Positions 1-12,372 are shown, counted from the stretch's first letter. The stretch: 64,000 bases of DNA from Sweltsa coloradensis (GCA_024449915.1 JAMZAV010000160.1:744001-808000); one strand, 5' to 3'. Notes: generated by a model not told the origin, from the sequence alone. Made by a program: numbers and translations.

Positions 1-203
1 TTCGCGTTTCCAGTATTATTTATTATTGCCAAGGTATTTGGGTAAACCCGTGTTTAAATCTTTACTTTAAATCCACCGCCATCTAGAGGACCTTGACTCC
101 TTGGGAAAACTATTTAAACTCTTTGTTGACAAATAATAGACTGCTTCCTCGAAAGTATTTTGATTACTTCTAGTGGCAGTGCATTAGAAACTTTGCGCTC
201 TTT

Positions 204-806
204 TCGTTGCCATGGCAACGTTACTTTTGTTATAATGTAATTTCCATCTACACTACTTATCGGATCAAAATAAAATTAACATATTCGTGACCGGACGGAC
301 ATTCTAAATGATTTGGCTATCTCAGATTTTGTCGCCGTTGAGTTTGAAAAAAAAACTTTCGATTAACTTTAATGTAACTTTTTAACTTTTTGAACGATTT
401 TGCCACAAAACTATTGGCATTCAATCGAGAACAAAGCTTGCGGATGGTGAAAATTTCAACTCGATCCGAGCCTCCGTTCGACCGCTATCATGAGCCAAAA
501 AAGCTGCACGACTTTCTGTTGCCATGGTAACCGTACTTTGTTATAATGTAATTTCCATCTACACTACTTATCGGATCAAAATAAAATTAACATATTCGTG
601 ACCGGACGGACATTCTAAATGATTTGGCAATCTCAGATTTTGTCCCTGTTAAGTTTTAGAAAAAAACTTTTGATTAACTTTAATGTAACTTTTTAACTTT
701 TTGAACGATTTTGCCACAAAACTAATGGCATTCAATCGAGAACAAAGCTTGCGGATGGTGAAAATTTCAACTCGATCCGAGCCTCCGTTCGAACGTTATC
801 GCGAGA
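204..806. repeat. 311-bp tandem duplication
   Basis: The block from gttgccatgg (near 205) through ttcgaccgctatc (near 490) is repeated from about 520 to 800 with period 311 (tataatgtaatttcc at 231 and 542). Identity is high, with a few substitutions and indels. The right copy runs into an A-rich tract (about 809-860, caaacaaacaaac and poly-A), as expected for a retrotransposed tail. Frames across it are not protein-like. Confidence 0.85.
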
Positions 807-860
807 CATACAAAAAAAAAAAACAAACAAACAAACAAACAAAAAAAAAAAAAAAAAAAC

Positions 861-1142
861 CAGTGACTAATTTTTCCGGCAGAGTCAAATGGAAACGCTC
901 GCTTAACAAACACTGTAAATTATATTACAATCGTAGTCAATTTAGTCGACAGAGTAGTTTTGCCAACAAAAGTTTATGCGGTCAAAGTGCTAATGTAAAG
1001 TTTGTTCGGTCTAACGCTACCCATCGAAAGAAACATTCATTCCTTTACAACAAATTGTCTCCTTTGTTGGTCACAATATGTTGCGGTTTCCATTCATATT
1101 TTCTTGTATTCGGCTGCCAATTATCTCAGCCAGCGGTTTAGC
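861..1142. other. unassigned sequence
   Basis: A frame runs through it, but it begins in the poly-lysine coding A-tract and shows no domain. I see no supportable gene. Confidence 0.3.
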
Positions 1143-1460
1143 CGAGCTCGTTTAACCGGTTCCCGCTCGAACACCGAAGTTAAGCAGAATCGGGCGTGGT
1201 CATGGGTAGAGTGGGTGACCGCTCTACCCTGAAACTCATGTATACCGCTGGGAAGAGCAGATGGAGGGTTCGAAAGCTAGTGTAACGGCTTCGTTCTCCT
1301 TGACGTCTGCTCGGCAGTCCGGGTTAGTGGAGGAACCTATATGACTGTCAAAGTTACACCGTCCTGTCGGATGGGACGTTAAGCCGTTGATCCCCTTGGT
1401 ACTTTTTGAAAGGAGTAGGCTACGTGCCGGTACCGGGTTTCCCCTCCTCCCTTCTGTTCA
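1143..1460 (+). repeat. 5S-rRNA-like SINE or 5S pseudogene
   Basis: From about 1163 the sequence reads ctcgaacaccgaagttaagc, then atcgggcgtggtcatggg, then gtgggtgaccgc, the conserved 5S rRNA internal control region (helix 2-3, loop and the box-C-like TGGGTGACC). Flanking 5S sequence is missing or altered, so it is not a functional 5S gene. The following ~200 bases (cctgtcggatgggacgttaa at about 1363) look like a SINE body. 5S-derived SINEs (SINE3 type) are known in animals; the family is inferred. Confidence 0.6.
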
Positions 1461-2370
1461 TACTTCATCCTCATCTATCACCACTCATCGTCTCGATTAG
1501 TCAAAGTGCATAAATATGAGACGTTAAGCAATATTCAATCAAAAAGCCAATTATCTCGGGAAACCCCTTTCTATATTTTGTAGTCCCAAATTCTTTTGGC
1601 CACCCATTTGGCTGAATCTTCAAAACTCTGATTGTGGTTGGTCAACAAAGTTTTTCAACTCCACGTGGAGTAATTCAGTACTTCCCAGAATTCCATGTGA
1701 ATAACAATTTATACTAGAATTAGTTGAATAAAAAGACTTAACTCCTTGGAGGAATTCTAGATCTTCAAGGGTACCGTTAACCGAACAAACTTTAACTAAC
1801 ATGCGAGACTTATCTCGGTTAATAGAGACGTTAACGTCGTTAAGCAACATAAATCATCATCACCCTAACCCTTCTACTGCACCTCTGATGTGAGGTGACC
1901 AGTACCACACCTCAATCACCTCCCTCTCCTCCAGATTATTAATTCATTTCCCCCCCCCCCCCCCTCCATCATCCTCGAGTCTTCATCTCTCACAACATCT
2001 ATGAAAGTCCCCCCTCGTAAAGTACACAGCACTCTTCCCTTGACAACTTGCGTACACATTATGATCAGTACTCCTCTCCTTCTTTGTACATTGCACCTCT
2101 CTTTTTTATAACTGAACAAGTCTATGTTAAATAAATAAACATGGTAACACTGTAGAGGCCTATGTGATTCGCAAATGACGTTTAAACCTAAATATGTGCA
2201 AATTATTTTATTTTTCAAAATGAGCATGAATTTACCTAGTCAATCTATCCTATACCAGGAAATTCCAAAATTGAAATACTGCCAAACTTTGAAATAAGTT
2301 TTATTTGCATAATAACACCGAAATCAAGAATTTAAAGACAAATAAAAACACTGCACAATATTATTAGTGT
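1461..2370. other. unassigned AT-rich sequence with a poly-C run
   Basis: It contains a C run at about 1950-1965 and two short minus-strand frames without recognisable domains. Nothing else is supported. Confidence 0.3.
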
Positions 2371-2790
2371 GGCTCGTTGGTCTTGTGGTTAGAGGTTCTG
2401 CTTCCAATGCAGAATGTCAAGGGTTCTATTCCCGCTCTAGGCAGAAGTTTTTTAACTTCTGATTTGGGCTTTCAATCAGTTCTTGGCTTAGGAATGTTTA
2501 AACGGTGACTTTGGAGCCGCCCTAGGAATGAGGCACATAATAAATTCTATGGTTGTTCCAAATTAACCTTGCTGATTCTGGTGCTGTCCGCGGGTGGAAC
2601 CGTGTCCAACTTGATTGGTCGGCGTTTTGTACTTAAACATGCCGGTCTCTAGTTGGTCATTGTTCCCTCGTCGATGGTGTCTGCGCCTACAGGGTTGGCT
2701 TGGTCTGCTTTAAATTTTATGTCCCCCACTGAAAATGAGTTCCGAGACTGAGTTGGTTGACTCTAAATACGAATTTTAATTAATTAATTT
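2371..2790 (+). repeat. tRNA-derived SINE, family A, copy 1
   Basis: It begins GGCTCGTTGGTCTTGTGGTT with a tRNA-like anticodon stem (TCTGC/GCAGA) and a box-B-like AGGGTTCTATTCCC. The body includes gtgactttggagccgccct, and the tail is cccactgaaaa, ggttgactctaaatac and an A/T-rich end. Three other copies are in the window (11998-12372, 18285-18380, 19765-19973, all minus), all sharing the tail, which identifies a dispersed family. Confidence 0.8.
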
Positions 2791-2799
2791 TATTTGTTT

Positions 2800-3855
2800 A
2801 TTAACAAACTTACATTTAATTAATTATAAATTAAGCCCTAGTAGGCGTAACTAAAGCCAGCCTCAAATGAGTATATCCAAACTTGTTTCATGAGAGAGGC
2901 AAAAATAGTCCGCAAGTCGCAAAAGGCTACATGAAAAATTAAATCTCTGATTTGAAAAACAAAAATAATTGTAAAATAAGACCGTTGTTTATGCACCTCG
3001 GTAACAGTACCGGTAAAGTAAAAAATTGCTGAGAACTAACTTAAAAAAACACATTTTGGCTTGAAAAGACTTATTGGTAAATGCTTTCACATTAATCACA
3101 CAGAAACGCAACCGGCCATGTTGAATGCTGCTCTGGTAGAACAAAGGTTAAAATTAATGTTTTAATGAGTAGGCTAATATTTGACATGATGAAAATAGGA
3201 AAAAAATGTTTACAATCTTTAACTTGGGCAAATTGTCGAAATTCATCACTCCTAATTATTCTGACAACCCTGCAAAATCTCTACTCTACTTCTAAAGAAG
3301 AGTGCATATCTTCAGTATTGAGTAGGAACAAAGCTGTTTAGTTAAGCACCACAGTCTTTATGTTAGGAGCTTTTAGTTTAAACTCTCTTTGCCGTTCTAA
3401 TAAAATCAAAATCCCAAAATTCTATATTTTACTACCTAAATCACGAGAAATTTGAGTTTTTAAATCTCCATCTTACATTAACTCGACCTATCTATAGTGT
3501 CGCTGTAAAATATCCATTTTCTACTATGATGTCCACAATTTAGTCTTTCATGCCGTTACGTACATTCCATATTCCTAGCAAGTTTTAGAATATTATCAAC
3601 AACACCACACATACTACAATTGCACAAATACAGATGCCAGGTAGCAAAATCTATCTACTAAACTATAAATATATTCATATTTCTATCTTGATGTAATGAA
3701 CTTTCACCCTGCACTTTTCTCTTCCCTCAGAGGCAGCTACAGAAGGTATTGTTGTCTTTACAATATGATAGCCCTCTTTGTATCAGTGGCCACAGTGCGT
3801 TAATAACGGTGCTGGGATCCGCGGCAACATAACTATGTCAACTTGACCGACAAAG
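2800..3855. other. unassigned AT-rich sequence
   Basis: No frame, RNA gene or clear repeat is recognised. It is AT-rich with stop codons in all frames. Confidence 0.3.
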
Positions 3856-4213
3856 ATTCAGATTCAGATTTTTATTAACCAACTAGACAGGTACATGGCA
3901 CACTGTATGGGCATCGTCAATAAATAATATAGCCTATGTATTAACAATATTTCACATTAAACCAAAATTACACAACAATTACATATAATATGCAATGTAT
4001 ACAAAACCAAATACTTAAAACAAAATGCTTCTTAAACCAGGTGTAAGGTTAGGTTCAACTTCCATTAGCACTTATCATACATCTAACAATATTCCAGTTC
4101 TAGATCCAACGATCCAATCCCCAATCAGTATCATGATGAGTTACTAGGTCAACAACACACCTTCTTTGGTCTTAAGATTGAAAAAATTCTTGGAGAGAAT
4201 AGTAACGTTTTGG
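3856..4213 (-). repeat. LINE 3' UTR and tail
   Basis: The segment opens at a gattcagattcag run (about 3858-3871), read on the minus strand as a (CTGAAT)n-type LINE tail. It is followed by sequence leading up to the repeat at 4214-4786, beyond which the same LINE's coding end is found. I infer it to be the distal part of one split element. Confidence 0.45.
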
Positions 4214-4786
4214 GTGGGCGAAGCGAAGACTTCAATTTCACTGACCGCCTTAAAAATTTAGCTCTGGTGTTTTTTTTTTCCGTTTGTTTGTTTGTTTGCT
4301 CTCTACCGGGCAAACGACATATGCGATCTTGATGAGAATTGGAGGGGACCTTCGAAATCTCTGAACCTAAACCTGCCACGTTTTTGTGTACAATCGAAGA
4401 AATATTTCTCTTAAATATCATACTTTTACGATTTTTTCCAATTTTTAGTGCAATATTCTGTGACATTTGGGCCGATTCTGACCAAACGGGTGGGGCTACA
4501 ATGTTCATATTTTACATGGACATTAAGGTAATGGTGATGCATTGTATTTTGAAAGAAAAAGTTGGAAAAGCTAGCCAGAATCCATAGAAATAAAGGTTTT
4601 AATATAAGTTTTATGAGGTATATAATAACAATTAACAAGTAACAATAGAAACTTGACAACAATCACCTACAATGCGTTCAAATGCGTTCAAAAAGCACTT
4701 GCAAAAGTAAAGAGATCCCATGCAAACTAAAAACTTACAAAAAAGCTCATCCATCAACGCGACTAAAAAAAGCGTTCGCGAAGCGG
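4214..4786. mobile_element. ~570-bp interspersed repeat, copy A
   Basis: It starts ggcgaagcgaagacttcaat and ends gcgttcgcgaagcggcc. Copy B at 14223-14776 matches nearly throughout in the opposite orientation, including cttgatgagaattggagggg, ggccgattctgacc-type sequence, a ttaaggtaatggtgatg block and aaaaagctcatccatcaac. It interrupts a minus-strand LINE coding end. Family unknown; no transposase frame is seen, so it is non-autonomous. Confidence 0.8.
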
Positions 4787-5080
4787 CCTAGTACTACAAA
4801 AATGTGATTTTAGTTCTTGTTTGAATGTTGCGGCTTGTTTGATGTTCTTAATTTGTGTAGGAAGTTTATTGTATATAGGCACCGAGCGTTCGTCCGTGTG
4901 GCGCGGCGAGCGGCGAAAAGCTGCATTTCGATGGGGCTAGCTGCCGCAGTTTGCATTGAAACATGTGTTAAAATAATGAACTGTATCTCGACTGTTTTTG
5001 TAAATTGAGCTTACGTCGACCTCTGTGATCAAAGTTCTGAATCTCTTGCTACACACTACCAACTTGATTTTTGTTAATAA
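4787..5080 (-). pseudogene. LINE reverse transcriptase C-terminus, relic
   Basis: The minus strand (near 4885-4800) reads VPIYNKLPTQIKNIKQAATF then KQELKSHF, the usual LWNxLP..IK..xxFKxxLK ending of CR1/L2-like LINE proteins. The frame then runs into the 4214-4786 repeat, so the ending shown is broken. No upstream RT domains are seen. Confidence 0.65.
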
Positions 5081-5790
5081 CGACTAGAAATATTTTATTT
5101 GACAACTTTTGGTGGACCTGTGCGTGCGCGCGTTACTCCGTAAACGTCCATGGTTTTGTCGGCTCACTGACAGGCTAGAGCATAGATACTAGTATACCAG
5201 GCTAGAGGCTTAGGGTAGCGAAAGTATTTATTTGACATCCACTCAAAAAGGCTAAGCCATGGTCCTCCACGAAAGTCGTTCAATTAATCATCACCGCCCT
5301 CCTCCAAAAATAACAAAATATAATCCATGCTCAATTTTATTTAAAGTTACAATGTGCTTTCGATAATGCAACTGACATTTTTTAGAAGCCTGATTGGGTT
5401 GGTAGGAGGGTAGGCCTACCTACATTTCGTTTTAATTTGCAAAGGGGACCCAATGTGAAATTACTTAATAATTAAATTAAATATTTGCCTAAATTCTAAC
5501 AGATCTACACCAATATTGAAATCTTAGGGTAACAGCCTAAAAACTTGCAGGTGTCAATCAGCACAGCATAGTAGACTTGCGGCATAATGCCTCACAAGCC
5601 ACAGTAGGTCTTAAAAAAACATAAACATGGCTTAGGCTAAACCTGGCCTAGGGCTCCTCAAGGATGATCAAGAGGGGCCTAGGCCTATAACTATGCTTCT
5701 CAACAATTTGGCCCCAAGTTCTGCAAACAACTTGGCCTAGGCGTTCGATACCATCTACATATTTATCAGCGCGACACAAAATCACGATGA

Positions 5791-6045
5791 GCTTGGCTGA
5801 GTGGTACTGCATTTGACTTCTATGCAAGAGGTCGGCGGTTCGAATCCTCGTCAGGTGATTTTTTTTTGCCATTCAATTTTGTGTCTTTGTTTTTCTGCAA
5901 ATGATTTAACTTCATTAGATTTGGCCTCGTCACAGACGCAAAATTTTACGTCGGAGATAATAAAAATGCGGAAATGTGGAACCCTGTGGTTCACCTTGTG
6001 CCAACGAGTACGTCGAGTGCATAGGTGCATAATTTTATTGTAATT
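5791..6045 (+). repeat. tRNA-derived SINE, family B, copy 1
   Basis: GAGCTTGGCTGAGTGGTA (box A) and GGTCGGCGGTTCGAATCCTC (a perfect box B) form a tRNA-like head, followed by ttctgcaaatgatttaactt and a body ending near the word ataatttgg. Copy 2 at 48186-48345 shares ctatgcaagaggtcggcggt and the ttctgcaaatg body. The acceptor stems do not pair, so it is not a tRNA gene. Confidence 0.75.
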
Positions 6046-6800
6046 ATAATAATTTGGAACGTAACATAATGATCGAAAGTAACAAACAAAACAAAAAGTA
6101 GGTCCATGTGTAATGTTGGTCTCCGCCTAGCCTAGCCGTGTATGCCTATGTTCAGCCATTTAGCACTATACTAGGTATTTTGTCAACACTGAACATAAAC
6201 ACAAATTGGTTCTTATTATTACGTCGCCAAATAATTTGTCAAGGCACTTTTTGAGAGTTTACTAGAAGCAACTGACCGTACGCATTCATACAGCTGACCA
6301 ACGCATGTCACACAGAACAGGCCTACCACTTTCATGAGTGATAGTGATGGCAGTCATAGAGCCAATCAAATCTTTAATTGTAGGAATAATTTTGCACTAT
6401 TATTACAGCTGACCATACGACTATCCACAGCCAAAGATAATAGCATTGGCTAATATAAATGATAAATGTCCTATCCTTGATGATCACTGTATAAGCACGT
6501 AGACTGAGACCTTTTTGTCTCACCACTTTTCTATACATTATTATTAAAAGAGTATTTACAACTAGGATGTATTTCTTTAACATAATAAAATTATTACTTT
6601 TTAATAATGCTAGGACTTTTTCAAACTAGTTTTTACACTCGAAACCGGCAATATCACTCCTAAATCCGTAATTAATAACTCGATCCCCATTCAATTCCAT
6701 TACGATAGCGCGGGCGAAGCCCAACATTTGTTCCGCCAGCTCTCACCACGCTGTGCTGCCTGTCAGCTCAGTGGCGTGCTCAGTGGCTAAACTCGGTGCC

Positions 6801-6950
6801 CATAGTGAGACACAGATAGTGTGGCCCTTTTGCATACAGTGTTGTCTTATGATGGGGTACATGGAGACTATTTTGGGAGCGAGTAGGATAGCTATGTACC
6901 AGAGAGTTTGTTAAAAAAAGTTTCTGATTAAAATGCACAAATAGTGCTGA
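6801..6950 (-). pseudogene. LINE RT C-terminal relic, copy 1
   Basis: The minus frame reads SALFVHFNQKLFLTNSLVHS then YPTRSQNSLHVPHHKTTLYA and KGPHYL. This matches the CR1/L2-like C-terminal pattern ALFVYKFhxxxLP...HxYxTRxxxxLHxPxxxT...G. The downstream WNxLP ending is missing. It is a short 3' fragment only. Confidence 0.7.
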
Positions 6951-7672
6951 GGTTAGTATGAGTGAGCATGTGACTGTTAAAATCACCGCCGTCTGGATGT
7001 ATGTAAGATACAAATTAGCTGCTTGTCGTGGCTCGGATTTCCCCATGTTAAATGATTGACATGCAAAAGGAATAGAGCTTTGTCGGTCTGCCGCTAGATA
7101 GGGCTAGTTAAGGGGGGCGGAAGTAGATTAATTTCAGGTTTAGGATTGGGACTCATGGCCGGGCTTTTAATTAATGAATAATAAAGGTGATAATTATATT
7201 TTTATTTTGTTGGAACGTTTTATATTAAGGAAATTGTTTAGTGAGACACAGATAGTGTGGCCCTTTTGCATACAGTGTTGTCTTATGATGGGGTACATGG
7301 AGACTATTTTGGGAGCGAGTAGGATAGCTATGTACCAGAGAGTTTGTTAAAAAAAGTTTCTGATTAAAATGCACAAATAGTGCTGAGGTTAGTATGAGTG
7401 AGCATGTGACTGTTAAAATCACCGCCGTCTGGATGTATGTAAGATACAAATTAGCTGCTTGTCGTGGCTCGGATTTCCCCATGTTAAATGATTGACATGC
7501 AAAAGGAATAGAGCTTTGTCGGTCTGCCGCTAGATAGGGCTAGTTAAGGGGGGCGGAAGTAGATTTATTTCAGGTTTAGGATTGGGACTCATGGCCGGGC
7601 TTTTAATTAATGAATAATAAAGGTGATAATTATCTTTTAATTTTGTTGGAACGTTTTATATTAAGGAATTGT
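6804..7672. repeat. 436-bp tandem duplication, nearly identical copies
   Basis: Copy 1 (6804-7239) and copy 2 (7240-about 7672) both start agtgagacacagatagtgtg and end tattaaggaa(a)ttgttt. Differences are few (for example agattaattt versus agatttattt), so the duplication is recent. Both carry a minus-strand LINE relic. A 58-bp piece recurs inverted at 7829-7886. Confidence 0.92.
7237..7386 (-). pseudogene. LINE RT C-terminal relic, copy 2 (by duplication)
   Basis: Same peptide as at 6801-6950 with identical residues, carried along by the tandem duplication. It diverges at the junction, where the frame ends in QFP instead of MGTEF. Confidence 0.7.
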
Positions 7673-7828
7673 TTATTTTCCATGAATTATGACAACAATC
7701 TCAGGTATGTAAAGGAAGTTTCACAGATCTAGTTCCAGATTTGAACCATAGATGGTGTTAGTTAAGGGGGGCATGAACTTCTTTACCGACTGAAAGTTCA
7801 CTGAAAGTCATGACCAAATTTTGTTGAG

Positions 7829-7886
7829 CCACGACAAGCAGCTAATTTGTATCTTACATACATCCAGACGGCGGTGGTTAAAATAT
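7829..7886. repeat. inverted fragment of the 436-bp unit
   Basis: agccacgacaagcagctaat and the following ~38 bases are the reverse complement of 6975-7033 (and 7411-7469), so a third, inverted partial copy lies just downstream of the direct pair. Confidence 0.8.
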
Positions 7887-8984
7887 TTAGTTTGGGAAAC
7901 AGTTTGCTGCATGATTGCCAAATTGATACTCCTGCAAGTATACGAATGGGCGCCCCCCCAAAATAAGATTGCATATGCTATACACGCTAATTTTACACAC
8001 TAATACACACACTACACTACACTAATTACACTGCACTAATTTTAATACTGACAAGTCAACAAGTGGTTTCAGCCTACGAAGTAGATAACAGCTACTTCTC
8101 TAAGTATAGGCGGTGTTAGTTAAGGTTCATTTAGCCACCTGTAGCATCACAGAGAACCAACTCTTCATACTTGCTCGCGTCGAGTTAGGTACGCAGTGGA
8201 GTATCCCATACCAAGCTCCTGCCAACTGTCATTTTATTAATTCTATTTTCCCCCAGAATCTAATCCAGTCGTCCAATTATGTCTTTATTAGGGATGTCAA
8301 ACATTTATTTTAGATCAAAAGTTAGCCCTGAATAATGGATCCCAAACTGAAAATAAAATGGCAAATTTGCTACTGGATATCGATTGCTAATTAATTTTAG
8401 ATTTATCTTAATCTTTTGCATTAATTCTCATACTAATCTAGTAAAACTGATGGATTTGTTTTGACTTTTTGACTGATTTTCTAGCAAAAAATGTTTGAAA
8501 TTATTTATTTAGATGCATTTTCACTCCTTTGTATCAGCCCATGTTTGTATTAAACTACTCAAGCTATGATTACCTACCACCTTGAAAAAACTATATTTTT
8601 AGTGAACGGTTAATTATCATTGATCAATATAGCTGGCAGCTAAGCATATGCACCAACAATAGATTTAGTTGTTTTGACGTTCCTAGTTTTGACCACGTTG
8701 TAGTAACGTAAATGATAATCTCAACATGAATACTTCCCCTGGTTCACTCTACACTGTCCGCTAACACTGAACTCTACACACCCCTAGTATCCCACGTCTC
8801 TCCTCTGCCACGGCTTGCTACCGCACTGACATTGTTATTGACTCTAGAACTGGTACAATAGATTTGCTTTTGTGTAACTATACTACTTTCGTTAAAAATA
8901 GAATCTAGATGGTGCGTACCACAATGTAATTACCGCAGCTACTTTTCATCTGCAATTACAAAATGCAGGGTGATAGTTAATTAC
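7887..8984. other. unassigned AT-rich sequence
   Basis: Only short random frames. The phrase gtgttagttaagg occurs at about 7756 and 8112 and, in variant form, at 7110, 7545 and 11364, which hints at a common repeat end. Confidence 0.3.
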
Positions 8985-9180
8985 ATAGATGCAACGGATA
9001 AATTTGTAGATCAATAGATTTTGTTACTCGACATCAGTATTCGTGCAATAATTGTGCTGTTCGATATTATACGAGCAATTGAAGAGCAACCGATAGACTA
9101 GGATGATGAACAATTACACAACTCTGTGTTTTATGCAGGATTTGAACAACAATGTCCCTTAGTACTCTTGGAGTTTCTAA
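8985..9180 (-). repeat. SINE-like repeat, family D, copy 1
   Basis: The run tagatcaatagattttgtta, then tcgacatcagtattcg, through ctctgtgttttatgcaggat and tttgaacaacaatgtccctt resembles 12885-13060 in order. On the minus strand each copy carries a box-B-like segment before this body. Decayed. Confidence 0.4.
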
Positions 9181-9751
9181 TTCCCACCTGGAATCGTTGC
9201 CAGCCTTGTGCTTTTCATTAAACATTCTTCAATATTCCCTTCCTCGCTTAAACCTCAATCTCCCGTTTATCTCCCATCTTTCCGTTTAATAATTGCACAG
9301 CTTCCTCATTGTTTAAACTCCCTTGAGTATCTTTAAGGCTCATTTCGTCCACCCCACTCTTCTGTCACTCCAACTATTAGCATCAGTTGTTTTGACTAGA
9401 TAGACTAGACCTCTGGCTTACCTGTAAATTATCCATTTTCCACTGACAACCCCGTCCCACATTTGCGAGAATAATTTGAATACGGACGTCGATTAACGGT
9501 CTATATATGTACAAACGATTCGATAACCATTGTTGGTAATATAAAAAAGTCACGCAGGCCCTAGTGTTGATTATCGATCACTGATCAATTAATTGTCATT
9601 AATTCAGTTCTTCAGTTTCTATTAAAAAGGTACTTGGGGATGATGTTGGCAGAGGATTTGTGTTGTGTTGGGGGGGGGGGGGGCAGGTGGTGGTGGTAGC
9701 TAGGAAGAGGAATAGTCTAAGCTCTGTTATTAGCCAGCAGGGGGGTTAGAT

Positions 9752-10032
9752 CAGGGTGTCTACAAGTCTAGAAAAGTCACGAAAATTGATCATATTTCTG
9801 GAATTCCCATCATAAATCTTGTAAACTAACCAAATCAAATCTATAAAACCAAAAATGGACCCTTATTTTAATGTGCCGTCGCAGCCCATCACAACGCTCA
9901 GCGCTCTGTGGAAAAATCAATTCTATTATTAGAGCAATATTTTCCGTAGGCTTAAGCCTTGGAAGTCTTAAAAATATCAATATCCATCTGGAAAAGTTGG
10001 GGAATTTAATGTGAAATTTGTAGACACCCCGA
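9752..10032. mobile_element. 281-bp MITE
   Basis: The left end cagggtgtctacaagt is mirrored by the right end ttgtagacaccccga. The flanking direct repeat gttagat (9745-9751 and 10033-10039) fits a target-site duplication of 7 or more bp, as in hAT-type elements. No coding capacity. Confidence 0.75.
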
Positions 10033-10315
10033 GTTAGATAGGCCTAACTGTATGGAGTATGGGGCGGCAGCAAAGAGGGTCAGGGGAGATTTAGGCAGTA
10101 GGGGTGGAAGGAATATGTGTGAGGATGGTAGAAGGCATATGGAAGTGTTATTTGGGTGGGGGTCATTCAAGGGGTGGCAGGACAGGTGACAGGATAGATC
10201 AGTCAGGGGAAGTAGGGAGTGGAGGGGAATTCACAATAGGTTACAGGAAGGACTAATAGAGGCAGAGGGATCGTCCGTGGAAGTCCCAGCAGAATGTAAG
10301 GGAGAACAAGACCTG

Positions 10316-10931
10316 GGGGGTGAGATTCGACGCAAAGTCACGTGTTGGTTTCCGTGCTGTTTTCCAACAATCGGCAGACTCGACGAATCTTTTGATTCAG
10401 TCTGCTATTTGGTTGTCGGAAACACTTCCGACAATCGTAAATTCGTACACAACAAAATCCTCCATTTTTATTTCGATAACATAGCATCATATTTTGCTTA
10501 AATACCGGAATATTTTGTGATTTGTTGGTCCACAGTACACTTGTTTGACTCTTTATTTTATAAGTTGATTATTGTTGCACAATACTTTGTTTCCTTTATT
10601 TATAAACATAGTAATTAACAAACATACATTAATTTTGACTTTGCTCGCATTCACAAGATATATATAAAAATAAAAAAAACACGGCTGCACAAAAACTCAT
10701 TGCCTTATAAATATGCGGCTGGCTAGTTTCTTCTTACATAATCATGGCGGTGGACACTTAAGATTTTACAACGAAGCTTCCGATTGGCTTCACAATCGTA
10801 AAATCCTTGCCACAGACGCAAGTCACGGAATGATTCCGAAAATCGGAAACGAAACTCGAGTCTTTTCTTTATGGACGGAATCAGATTATTCAAAACCACG
10901 CGGAAGTTGAGTCTCGTCGAGTCTCACCCCC
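10316..10931. mobile_element. ~616-bp MITE with GGGGGTGAGA termini
   Basis: gggggtgagattcgacg at the left and cgtcgagtctcaccccc at the right form an inverted pair of about 17 bp with one mismatch, flanked by the 3-bp direct repeat CTG. The inner left (tcggaaacacttccgacaat) and inner right (ttccgaaaatcggaaacg) are also related by inversion. A 3-bp duplication suggests Harbinger-type, but CTG is not the usual TWA. The two short frames inside (10277-10501, 10713-10910) are not recognisable proteins. Confidence 0.7.
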
Positions 10932-11997
10932 CTGGGGAGGTATGGTTTGGTGGAAAGTACTGTTGGGGAGTAGAATTTGACTTGCTTGTGATTATAGTTT
11001 CTAAGTCTTCAAGAGAGTTCAGGTTGCATTAGGAGAGGATTAGGGGCGAGTACTTGCCACTGGATGGAAGGAACCAAACCAATGACATTGCCAATTAAGT
11101 TTTCCCTATTACTTTTATAATAGAAAGATCGTTAAAAATATGTATAATTGATTATTGATCGACATTGACAAATTAATTTTTAATTCAATATTTATCGGTC
11201 AGGACTTGATCAGTCGCGAGTAACAAGCGTTCGACACCCTTAAATTTCTATCGTACTGGTATAGTTGTTCACACACTGACGTTACCGGCATAGTTTTCGT
11301 AGGATGTTACTGATTGTGCTACTTCATCATTACTTCCCGTTAGAAAGTCTAAAACAAATAAATGAGTATAGGCAGTGTCAGTTAAGGTTGCCATAGCTAT
11401 GCACAACACCACCAGTTTGAACAACAATTTGGAAATAATTGCTGTCTAAAACTGTCACCGAGGATGGATTGATTGACTGGATATTGCTTAACGTCTCATG
11501 AGACTACCTTTTGTGAACTCAAGATTTTGACAGAAGATAGCAAATGGATCAAGAAACTGTTATCAAATCCCAAATGCTTAATAATAGTCTGCTGACTCGC
11601 AGTTACACTGATGCATGATTGCAAAGTCACTGCCATTGTTGATCTTCGTTGAATTAGTGACTAGGCTAGTCGACTACAGCAAAATAAAGCTTTGGGACAC
11701 CCCCAATATCGCACTGAAGACACTACACAAATGGTCAACACTGAATGGAATGATAAGACAATGAAAATAAGACTACTTACTTCACAACCAGGTAGTTCAT
11801 CGCACATTTTAAACTGAATTTTAAACATGTTTTTATCAACTCAAGAGTTGGAAGGAAGTGCCAATAGAATAAGGACGACTAATGCACCGAAGGCACTAGA
11901 CACACATCACAAATTTCCATGTAACGTTGTATGGACAGTACTGAACAAGGTAATATGTTTCCCCACTTAATTGGGTTTGGGTGTGAACATAATGAAC

Positions 11998-12372
11998 GGA
12001 ATAAATAAATAAATAAATTGTATTTGGAGTCGACCCACTGAGTTATATAATTGATTTTTAGTGGGGGAACCCTGTTGGCCCCAACGCAATCGACGAGTGA
12101 GCGATAACCAACCAAAGATCAATATTTTTTAATAGGAAATATAGCAATCAGTGGCATGGACAGTGCAAACACACGCGGATCAACGCCAGAATCAACGAGG
12201 CCGATTCAGAACAACTCTGAATTTATTATGTGCTTTGTTGCTAGGACGGCTCCAAAGTCACCGTTTTCAAACTTCTAAGATAAGAACTGATGGACTTAAG
12301 TCCAAATCGGAAGTTAAAAAACTCTTGACTTTGGCGGGAATCGAAATTAGAGAAACGGAAGTCCATTTTACC
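11998..12372 (-). repeat. tRNA-derived SINE, family A, copy 2
   Basis: The reverse complement matches copy 1 along its length: gattcccgcc, agttttttaacttccgattt, cggtgactttggagccgtcc, cacataataaattc, then the tail cccccactaaaaatcaatt and gggtcgactccaaatacaat. The tRNA head is eroded. Confidence 0.75.

Noticed and set aside
701..1141. 146-codon frame with a poly-lysine run
   Set aside because: It starts inside a tandem duplication and reads through an A-rich tail; no domain and no splice context.
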